Positions 10,758-22,700 of a stretch of 64,000 nt of DNA are shown here, in pieces. The position numbers and the translations under genes are program-made. Positions within the stretch are counted from its first letter, which is position 1, and every line of letters begins with the position of its first letter. The notes beneath the pieces are model-generated. The model was not told the origin of the DNA. It worked only from the letters and a program-made list of their open reading frames with translations, and ran no database searches. Source of the DNA: Piliocolobus tephrosceles (taxonomy: Eukaryota; Chordata; Mammalia; Primates; Cercopithecidae); NCBI RefSeq assembly GCF_002776525.5, contig NC_045436.1, forward strand, positions 101,677,272 through 101,741,271, written 5' to 3'.

Positions 10758-13700
10758 AAAAAATTAAATTAAAATTATCAAAAAAATAAATAAGTGCTCC
10801 CAATCAAGGTTGGAAATAGGAATATAAATGGCATATTTCTGTAGGCAATTTGACAATGTTTATCAAGAGCTTTTAAAAAGTAAGTATATAAATATAAGTT
10901 TATATTATAAGTATATAAATATCAGAGTACATCTTGTGTACCAGACTCTGTATTAGGCACTGAAGATACAATAAGCAAGCCAGTAATTCCACTTTGAAGA
11001 ATTTATTCTAATGAAATAGAGACAAGCCTATTAAAGTATTCAAGGCAACATTACTTAAATACTTTATTTTATTTTTATTTATTTACTTTTAGACAGAGTC
11101 TCGCTCTTGTTGACCAGGCTGAAGTGCAGTGGTGCAATCACGGCTCACTGCAACCTCCACCTCCTGAGTTCAAGCGATTCTCCTGCCTCAGTCTCCCGAG
11201 TACCTGGGATTACAGGCACTCGCCACCATGCCCGGCTAATTTTTTTGTATTCTTGGTAGAGAGCACACTGCCATACCAAAAACTGGAGAGACAGGCAAAT
11301 ACAGAGACTCACAACTGACGAGGGAGAGAAGGCGACCACTGGAGTCAGCACTTGGTAGGAACACTTACTTAAAGGGTAACTTGAGAACTGCTGAAAGCTG
11401 ACCTTTGGACTAGCTTGAAAGATAAAATCTCCTAGGGGCTCACCCATACCAGTATGAAGGGGTGGCCTCCATTTTAGTGAGTTTTACCTCCAAGAAAGCC
11501 ACTGCGTGAAGACTGCAGAAAAATCCTCTCTCCCTTCCAACATGGAGAGGGGAAAGGTAACCATTCTGAAATACACCCAGATCACTCTGCCCTCAAGGAA
11601 GCCCTAAGCAACCTGAGGGAAAGGAAATACCCAACTCCACAATTTACCACCATATCTATCAATAGGGCTGTTTAATAAAAGGTGAAGAGAGCTGAAAGAA
11701 GGGCATGCTTCAGACCTTATTTAAGAAGTCTCCAGGGAAATCTAAAACTATAGGAAATTTAAGCCTCTGACACATACAACTACAGCAAACAACAAACACA
11801 GCCTAACACCTAGCCAGATAAAACATAAAACCTCACACTAAAGAACTATTTGCCTTAGTTCCCTTTACAAGATATATGGTGGTCAATTTTCAAAAAAGCA
11901 CTACAGCCAGGCGCAGTGGTTCATGCCTGTAATCCCAGCAGTTTGGGAGGCCAAGGTGGGTGGATCACCTGAAGTAAGGAGTACGAGACCAGCCTGGCCA
12001 ACATGATGAAACCCCATCTCTACTAAAAATACAAAAATTAGCCAGGCATGGTGGTGCATGCCTGTAGTACCAGCTATTTGGGAGCCTGAAGCAGGAGAAT
12101 CACCTGAACCCAAGAGGCAGAGGTTGCAGTGAGCCGAGATCATGCCACTGCACTCCAGCGTGGGCAACAGAGCAAGACTCCATTTCGGAGTTAAGAAAGA
12201 AAAAAAAAAAAGGCACTAAAAGCATGCTAAAAGGCAAAAAACATAGCCTAAAGAAACAAAGCAAATATTAGAACCAAACTCAAATATGGCACAGATTTTG
12301 GAATTATCAAAACACAATTTTTTAAGTTTAAAGAGAGAAAAAGGGTAAAAACAGCGAACAACCTATAAACTCTATAATCAACCTCTGAAAGATCAGTTAT
12401 TGTTTTTAATTCCAAAAATAAGTAGTTAACAAATTTATCAGTACTAAAGTTGTACAGACCTGCTTCTAATTTACATCTGCATATTTCTTCTAATATACCT
12501 CAGTGGAAATACAGAAGCAATGGAAAATGGTCCCAGGAGTTTCCTCCAAGTTCAACAAGCAAAAGCACAGGACATAGAAATGACAGATCTTCTAGTTCTA
12601 GCCCATTTTGTAAGTGAAAAAAACTGAGTCCAAGAGGACAAGTGATTTCTACAAGGTTACACAGCTCAGAAAGAACCATGAGTGGAACATTCATTTCATT
12701 TCTCTAGCATGATGCACCTACTTTTATGCTACAAATAAAAACAAATTAAATTTAGCAATAAAATATGTTTCAAGGGAGCCATTCAATGTGTACATTGAGA
12801 TCAAATTAATTTTTAAGACAGCAGATTTTTCCTTTCTCCTTCTGTAATAACAGGTTTGACCCTCCTCGTAAAATTTTAAATTCCATGGACCAGAAAGAAC
12901 ATTCATGTAAATTTTCTCAGGACCTGGAATTTTTTATTGCTTTGTGTTTTAATAATCCAAGATTATTATAAAAATATTTCAAATAGTAAGATATAAATCC
13001 CATTTCCTTCATCATTGCCATACTTCCTACCCAAATCCCAGTTGCTTTCGTTTTTGTTTTGCAAAAAAATGAATCATACTCAATAAATAATCTGGTATCT
13101 TTAAAGCATACCATTTTAGCCCATAATTTCAACCTTAATTTCAAATGTTACCAATGGATTAAAGAAAATTTAATCACTGGTGATAACAGTTTTGAAGATT
13201 TCTCCTACGTATTCCTTTAATACCAACAATTTTGCTTTTATATAACTACAATCCTACAATCAACAGTTCAGTGGTTTAAGAAGCTAAAATAGTCCAGATT
13301 TAATCATGCCTTAGTGGGCTACTGGCTTAAATTGATCCTTTAATCCCAGTCAGTTTAATAAATACAAAGTTACCTGTTTCGTCATGGTAGTTCACAGCTT
13401 CTGTCTCCATCCATGCATTATCGGTGTTTCGAGGATCATCAACATATCCCTTATATATCTATTTTCAAAAGAAGACAGATATTTAAGAAAACAAGATGTA
13501 GTGAGTACAGCAGAGCATGTTACCTTCACTAGCATCAGAAATGTAAATATCCTGTTGCACAATATGAACATATTGAATGCTACTGAGCTGTAAATTCAAC
13601 AGTTTAGATGGCAAATTTTATGTTATGTGTTTCTATCAAAATTTTGTTTAAGAAATGTAAGTATCAGCCAGGCGTGGTGGCTCACGTCTATAATCTCAGC

Positions 13701-16700
13701 ACTTTGGGAGGCTGAGGCAGGTGGATCACCTGAGGTCAGGAGTTTGAGATGAGCCTGACCAACAAGGTGAAACCCTGTCTCTACTAAAAATACACAAAAA
13801 TTAGCCAGGCATGGTGGTAGACGCCTGTAGTCCCAGCTACTCAGGAGGCTGAAACAGGAGAACTGCTTGAACCCAGGAGGTGGAGGTAGCAGTGAGCCAA
13901 AATCACGCCATCGCACTCCAGCCTGGGCAACAGAGCAAGACTTTGTCTCAAAAAAACAGAAAGAAAAAAAGAAAGAAATGTAACTATCATAAAACTTTTA
14001 ATGCAGTACTTCATGTGTTTGTTTCAAATTTCCCACAGAACAATATTCTCTTTTGAGGCAGCTTTAAAACTCATGAAACCCTCAGGACAGGCGCAGGGCT
14101 CATGCCTGTAATCCCAGCACTTTGGGAGGTGGAGGCAGGCAGATCACAAGGTCAAGAGATCAAGACCATACTGGCCAACATGGTGAAACCTCATCTCTAC
14201 TAAAAATACAAAAATTAGCTGGGCATGCTGGCGCACACACCTGTAGTCCCAGCTACTTGGGAGGCTGAGGCAGGAGAATCACGTGAACCTGGGAGGCAGA
14301 GGTTGCAGTGAGCTGAGATCACGTCACTGCACTGCAGCCTGGCAACAGAGCAAGACACCATCTCAAAATAAATAAATAAATCATGAAACCGTCAACACTT
14401 CAAACTCTAATTTCAGAATCTGAGAATAGTCAGATTTGGGCAATATGATCTTTTAAGAGAGTCCATGATTTAAGTATTTTTCTGTGATTATGGTTTCTGA
14501 AATACAAAGGTAAACTCCTATAGTTAAAGGAGATCTATAAGTAAAACTAAAGATTACTACTTAAGCTATTAACATGTGAAAATATTTGGATCTAGTCATC
14601 TAGCACAAATGTAACCCAAAAAAATCTGGACAACATAAATAACTAAATCCCAATTCTGAAAAGAAAACAAGCAATCCAAATTAAAAAATGACATAAAAAA
14701 GGCCAGGCGCGGTAGCTCACGCCTGTAATCCCAGCACTTTGGGAGGCCAAGGCAGGCAGATCACCTGAGGTCAGGAGTTCAAGACCTGACTGGCCAACAT
14801 GGTGAAACCCTGTCTCTACTAAAAATATAAAAATTAGCCAGGCATGGTGGCACACGCCTGTAATCCCAGCTACTTGAGAGGCCGAGGCAGGAGAATCGTT
14901 TCAACCCAGGAGGCAGAGGTTGCAGTGAGCCGAGATCGCGCCATTGCACTATAGCCTGGAGACAAGAGCGACACTTTATCTCAAAAAAAAAAAAAAAAAA
15001 GAAACAACAACAACAAAGAAGAAAAAAAAATCTATTATTTTCTAAAAGCATGGAAGGCCAGGCTCACTCCTATAATCCCAGCACTTTGGGAGATCGAGGT
15101 GGGGGAATCACTTGAGCCCAGGAGTTCAAGACCAGCCTGGGCAACATGGTAAAACCCCGTCTCTGCAAAACAAAAAACAAAAAATCACCCCAGTGCGGTG
15201 GTGTGTGCCTGTGGTCCCAGCTACCCAGAAGACTGAGGTGGGAGGATCACATGAGCTCAAGAGGTTGAGACTGCAGTGAGCCATGATAACACCACTGCAC
15301 TCCAGCCTGAACAAAGCAAGACCCTGTCTCAAATAAAAATCAAAAGAATAGAGGGTATATGGACAAAACAGACATGAGATTTAAATTATCATCAACCAGA
15401 AAAATCTCTGTATGACATAATTTAAAATGTAAATGTTCTTTCAGCGAGAGCTGAATTCATGCACATACAAAAAGCTTTCTGTTGGATGGGTACTCAATGT
15501 GAAAGAAAATAGTTTACAGGCCAGGCATGTTGGCTCACGCCTGTAAACCCAGCACTTTCGGAGGCCAAAGAGGGCAGATAACTTGAAATCAGGAGTTCAA
15601 GGGCAACCTGGCCAACATGGTGAAATACTACATGGTGTCTCTACGACAAATACAAAAATTAGCTGGGCATGGTGGTGGGTGCCTGTAATCCCAACTATTC
15701 CAGAAGCTGAGGCAGGAGAATTGTATGAACCTGGGAGGTGGAGGTTGCAGTAAGCCAGGATCATGCCACTGCACTCCAGACTGGGTGACAGAGCAAGACT
15801 CCATCTCAAAAGAAAAAAGAAAAACTAAGAAGAAAAAGGTTGTTATAATAAATGATATAAATGAACTAAATATAGATCATTTTAGCCTATATAAAGTTGG
15901 GCTATAAAACTTTAAATAGAAACCTATTTACAATGAAGTCTGTAATTTGTTTTTGTGAATATATTTTAAATATACAAGTATTCCACTTTATTTAGAGAAG
16001 GACATACAGATTTCCAGGTCAACTTTTAAGTCATTTTCAACAATCCACAGAACTAAATCCCTCCCAGAAACACTATTTCTTACCACTAGGTGGTCTTGGC
16101 TGAAGAGTTTGTGCAACTTTTCCTCTATTTCTCTCTTTTCAGCGCTGGTTTTCTGTAAGGAGTTGAGAGCTTCCTCACCAAATTCTCTTTTCAGTGTGGC
16201 ACTAATCTTTTCTCCTGGGTCCACCATCCCCTAAGAGTCACATTAAAAAATTTGGAAAAAGGGATCAGCTTTGATTTGTTCAACAAATATTTATTGAGTG
16301 GTAGAGTGAACAGTATTCAATCTGCCTATAATAGTGATCCCCATTTCTCTGTGATACGCTGTTCTCTAAACCATCTGTTGCTAGTAGAAGAAGCCAATAA
16401 GGATATCTCATGTATTTGGCCACAGTGATTGGTCCAAGGTTAGTCTATGGCAAACTGAGCCAATCAAACCAATTTCCTGGTACTTGCCAAACTCAAACTA
16501 AGGAAAAAGGACTGGAGGCAAGAAATAATACAGCACATTGATTCTTCCCCCATTGTTCATTCCATTCCAGCCACACTGATCTCCTCAATGTTTCCAGGAC
16601 CTGCCTAACATGCTGCCCGCTGAGCGCCTTTGCACCTGCTATTATCTCTATCCAAGATGCTTTTCTCTAGATATCTGCATGGTTCACTAATTCATTTCCC

Positions 16701-19700
16701 TTCAGATAGTTACCTAACATGCACCTCCTCGGGGAGGTCTTCTCTAATTGCCCTGTCTAAAACTGCAAACTCTCAAACACTTCCTAGTCCTCTAACTTGC
16801 TTTTGTTTTTTCTTAATACTTATTGTTAGATGCGATATATTTAACTTATGTATCTTATATTATCTGTCTCTCCAACTGGAATGTGAGCACCAAAAGATAG
16901 AGATATTTGTTTATGTTGTTCTGTTGTATCCTCAATGTCTAAAATATTAGCTGACAAAAGGAAGATACTAAAAATACAGTGATTAGATGAGTAACTGTCA
17001 AAATGATATCAATGACAGCAGTTTACTGATAAGAATTTCAAATAACAATAAAAATATAAGATTCTATGATGAAATCATTATTACATTATTGCTTTCAACC
17101 TAAGTGAAGTTTGACGATTTGGCTCAAAGAAGTTAGCCTAAAGTTTGCTGAGCGCGGTAGCTCATGCCTATAATCCCAGCACTTTGGGAGGCCAGGGCGG
17201 GTGAATCACGAGGTCAGGAGTTCAAGACCAGCCTGGCCAAGATGGTGAAACCCCATCTCTACTAAAAATACAAAAGTTAGCCAGGTGTGGTGGTGGTCGC
17301 CTACAATCCCAGCTATGAGGGAGGCTGAGGCGGGGAATTGCTTGAACCCAGGAAGCGGATGTTGCAGTGAGCTGAGATCATGCCATTGCACTCCAGCCGA
17401 GCAATGGACTGGATGGACTCCGTCTCAAAAAGAAGAAAAAAACAGAAATTAACCTAAACTTTTATCAGAGTCAGTTGAGATCCTTATTTCCATTCCATTT
17501 TTATTCTACAAAGAAAAAAACATTCTTGCAGATAACTGTATGTTTATAAAGAGTCATCCTAGAGAGGGTGGAGCAAGATGGCCGAATAGGAATAGCTCCA
17601 GTCTCCATCTCCCAGCGCGAGCGACACAGAAGACTGGTGATTTCTGCATTTTCAACTGAGGTACTGGGGTCATCTCACTCGGGAGTGCCGGACAATCCGT
17701 GTGGGTCAGCTGCTGCAGCCTGACCAGCGAGAGCTGAAGCAGGGCGAGGCATCGCCTCACCTGGGAAGCGCGAGGGGGAAGGGAGTCCTTTTTCCTAGCC
17801 AGGGGAACTGAGACACACAACACCTGGAAAATCAGGTAACTCCCACCCCAATACTGTGCTATAACACCGGCACACCGGAGAATATATCCCACACCTGGCC
17901 GGGAGGGTCCCACGCCCACGGAGCCTCCCTCCTTGCTAACACAGCAGTCTGCGGCAATCTAACCGCAAGGCAGCAGCAAGGCTGGGGGAGGGGCGCCCGC
18001 CATCGCTGAGGCTTAAGTAGGTAAATAAAGCCGCTGGGAAGCTCGACCTGGGTGGAGCTCACAGCAGCTCAAGGAAACCTGCCTGTCTCTGTAGACTGCG
18101 CCTCTGGGGACAGGGCTCAGCTAAAGGAGCAGAAGCCTGTGCAAACGCGAACGACTCTGTCTGACAGCTTTGAAGAGAGCAGTGGATCTCCCAACACGGA
18201 GGTTGAGATCTGAGAAGGGGCAGTCTGCCTGCTCAAGTGGGTCCCTGACCCCTGAGTAGCCTAACTGGGAGACATCCCCCACTAGGGGCAGTCTGACACC
18301 CCACACCTCACAGGGTGGAGTACACCCCTGAGAGGAAGCTTCCAAAGCAAGAATCCGACAGGTGCACTCGCTGTTCAGCAATATTCTGTCTTCTTCAACC
18401 TCTGCTGCTGATACCCAGGCAAACAGGGTCTGGAGTGGACCTCAAGTAATCTCCAACAGACCTATAGCTGAGGGTCCTGACTGTCAGAAGGAAAACTATC
18501 AAACAGGAAGGTCACCTATACCAAAACCCCATCAGTACGTCACCATCATCAAAGACCAGAGACAGATAAAACCACAAAGATGGGGAAAAAGCAGGGCAGA
18601 AAAGCTGGAAATTCAAAAAATAAGAGCGCATCTCCTCCTGCAAAGGAGCACAGCCCATCGCCAGCAACGGATCAAAGCTGGTCAGAGAAGGATTTTGATG
18701 AGATGAGAGAAGAAGGCTTCAGTCCATCAAACCTCTCAGAGCTAAAGGAGGAATTACGTACCCAGCGCAAAGAAACTAAAAATCTTGAAAAAAAAGTGGA
18801 AGAATTGACAGCTAGACTAATTAATGCAGAGAAGGTCATAAACGAAATGACAGAGATGAAAACCAAGACACGAGAAATACGTGACAAATGCACAAGCTTC
18901 AGTAACCGACTCGATCAACTGGAAGAAAGAGTATCAGCGATGGAGGATCAAATGAATGAAATGAAGCGAGAAGAGAAACCAAAAGAAAAAAGAAGAAAAA
19001 GAAATGAACAAAGCCTGCAAGAAGTATGGGATTATGTCAAAAGACCAAATCTACGTCTGATTGGGGTGCCTGAAAGTGAGGGGGAAAATGGAACCAAATT
19101 GGAAAACACTCTACAGGATATCATCCAGGAGAACTTCCCCAACCTAGCAGGGCAGGCCAACATTCAAATTCAGGAAATACAGAGAACGCCACAAAGATAC
19201 TCCTCCAGAAGAGCAACTCCAAGACACATAATTGCCAGATTCACCAAAGTTGAAATGAAGGAAAAAATCTTAAGGGCAGCCAGAGAGAAAGGTCGGGTTA
19301 CCCACAAAGGGAAGCCCATCAGACTCACAGCAGATCTCTCGGCAGAAACTCTACAAGCCAGAAGAGAGTGGGGGCCAATATTCAACGTTCTTAAAGAAAA
19401 GAATTTTAAACCCAGAATTTCATATCCAGCCAAACTAAGTTTCATAAGTGAAGGAGAAATAAAATTCTTTACAGATAAGCAAATGCTTAGAGATTTTGTC
19501 ACCACCAGGCCTGCCTTACAAGAGACCCTGAAGGAAGCCCTAAACATGGAAAGGAACAACAGGTACCAGCCATTGCAAAAACATGCCAAAATGTAAAGAC
19601 CATCGAGCCTAGGAAGAAACTGCATCAACTAATGAGCAAAATAACCAGTTAATATCATAATGGCAGGATCAAGTTCACACATAACAATATTAACCTTAAA

Positions 19701-22700
19701 TGTAAATGGACTAAATGCTCCAATTAAAAGACACAGACTGGCAAACTGGATAAAGAGTCAAGACCCATCAGTCTGCTGTCTTCAGGAGACCCATCTCACA
19801 TGCAGAGACATACATAGGCTCAAAATAAAGGGATGGAGGAAGATCTACCAAGCAAATGGAGAACCAAAAAAAGCAGGGGTTGCAATCCTAGTCTCTGATA
19901 AAACAGACTTTAAACCATCAAAGATCAAAAGAGACAAAGAAGGCCATTACATAATGGTAAAGGGATCAATTCAACAGGAAGAGCTAACTATCCTAAATAT
20001 ATATGCACCCAATACAGGAACACCCAGATTCATAAAGCAGTCCTTAGAGACTTACAAAGAGACTTAGACTCCCATACAATAATAATGGGAGACTTCAACA
20101 CTCCACTGTCAACATTAGACAAATCAACGAGACAGAAAGTTAACAAGGATATCCAGGAATTGAACTCATCTCTGCACCAAGCGGACCTAATAGACATCTA
20201 TAGAACTCTCCACCCCAAGTCAACAGAATATACATTCTTCTCAGCACCACATCACACTTATTCCAAAATTGACCACATAATTGGAAGTAAAGCACTCCTC
20301 AGCAAATGTAAAAGAACAGAAATTATAACAAACTGTCTCTCTGACCACAGTGCAATCAAACTAGAACTCAGGACTAAGAAATTCAATCAAAACCGCTCAA
20401 CTACATGGAAACTGAACAACCTGCTCCTGAATGACTACTGGGTACATAACGAAATGAAAGCAGAAATAAAGATGTTCTTTGAAACCAATGAGAACAAAGA
20501 TACAACATACCAGAATCTCTGGGACACATTTAAAGCAGTGTGTAGAGGGAAATTTATAGCACTAAGTGCCCACAAGAGAAAGCAGGAAAGATCTAAAATT
20601 GACACTCTAACATCACAATTAAACGAACTAGAGAGGCAAGAGCAAACACATTCAAAAGCTAGCAGAAGGCAAGAAATAACTAAGATCAGAGCAGAACTGA
20701 AGGAGATAGAGACACAAAAAACCCTCCAAAAAATCCATGAATCCAGGAGTTGGTTTTTTGAAAAGATCAACAAAATTGACAGACCGCTAGCAAGGCTAAT
20801 AAAGAAGAAAAGAGAGAGGAATCAAATAGACGCAATAAAAAATGATAAAGGGGGTATCACCACCGACCCCACAGAAATACAAACTACCATCAGAGAATAC
20901 TATAAACACCTCTACGCAAATCAACTAGAAAATCTAGAAGAAATGGATAATTTCCTGGACACGTACACTCTCCCAAGACTAAACCAGGAAGAAGTTGAAT
21001 CCCTGAATAGACCAATAGCAGCCTCTGAAATTGAGGCAACAATTAATAGCCTACCCACCAAAAAAAGCCCAGGACCAGATGGATTCACAGCTGAATTCTA
21101 CCAGAGGTACAAGGAGGAGCTGGTACCATTCCTTCTGAAACTATTCCAATCAATAGAAAAAGAGGGAATCCTCCCTAACTCATTTTATGAGGCCAACATC
21201 ATCCTGATACCAAAGCCTGGCAGAGACACAACAAAAAAAGAGAATTTTAGACCAATCTCCCTGATGAACATCGATGCAAAAATCCTCAATAAAATACTGG
21301 CAAACCGGATTCAGCAGCACATCAAAAAGCTTATCCACCATGATCAAGTGGGCTTCATCCCTGGGATGCAAGGCTGGTTCAACATTCGCAAATCAATCAA
21401 CGTAATCCAGCATATCAACAGAACCAAAGACAAGAACCACATGATTATCTCAATAGATGCAGAAAAGGCTTTTGACAAAATTCAACAGCCCTTCATGCTA
21501 AAAACGCTCAATAAATTCGGTATTGATGGAACGTACCTCAAAATAATAAGAGCTATTTATGACAAACCCACAGCTAATATCATACTGAATGGGCAAAAAC
21601 TGGAAAAATTCCCTTTGAAAACTGGCACAAGACAGGGATGCCCTCTCTCACCACTCCTATTCAACATAGTGTTGGAAGTTCTGGCTAGGGCAATCAGGCA
21701 AGAGAAAGAAATCAAGGGTATTCAGTTAGGAAAAGAGGAAGTCAAATTGTCCCTGTTTGCAGATGACATGATTGTGTATTTAGAAAACCCCATCGTCTCA
21801 GCCCAAAATCTTCTTAAGCTGATAAGCAACTTCAGCAAAGTCTCAGGATACAAAATTAATGTGCAAAAATCACAAGCATTCTTATACACCAGTAACAGAC
21901 AAGCAGAGAGCCAAATCAGGAATGAACTTCCATTCACAATTGCTTCAAAGAGAATAAAATACCTAGGAATCCAACTTACAAGGGATGTAAAGGACCTCTT
22001 CAAGGAGAACTACAAACCACTGCTCAGTGAAATCAAAGAGGACACAAACAAATGGAAGAACATACCATGCTCATGGATAGGAAGAATCAATATCGTGAAA
22101 ATGGCCATACTGCCCAAGGTTATTTATAGATTCAATGCCATCCCCATCAAGCTACCAATGAGTTTCTTCACCGAATTGGAAAAAACTGCTTTAAAGTTCA
22201 TATGGAACCAAAAAAGAGCCCGCATTGCCAAGACAATCCTAAGTCAAAAGGACAAAGCCGGAGGCGTCACGCTACCTGACTTCAAACTATACTACAAGGC
22301 TACAGTAACCAAAACAGCATGGTACTGGTACCAAAACAGAGATATAGACCAATGGAACAGAACGGAGCCCTCAGAAATAATGCCACACATCTACAACCAT
22401 CTGATCTTTGACAAACCTGACAAAAACAAGAAATGGGGAAAGGATTCCCTATTTAATAAATGGTGCTGGGAAAATTGGCTAGCCATAAGTAGAAAGCTGA
22501 AACTGGATCCTTTCCTTACTCCTTATACGAAGATTAATTCAAGATGGATTAGAGACTTAAATGTTAGACCTAATACCATAAAAACCCTAGAAGAAAATCT
22601 AGGTAGTACCATTCAGGACATAGGCATGGGCAAGGACTTCATGTCTAAAACACCAAAAGCAACGGCAGCAAAAGCCAAAATTGACAAATGGGATCCAATT

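Noticed and set aside
17554..17919. Calling the antisense L1 frame a firm ORF0 gene
   Set aside because: The first codon is GTG and no in-frame ATG occurs before the splice donor, so only the frame and donor are reported.
19170..19628. 152-codon minus-strand frame and other antisense frames across ORF1/ORF2
   Set aside because: Shadows of the L1 coding strands; no independent support.
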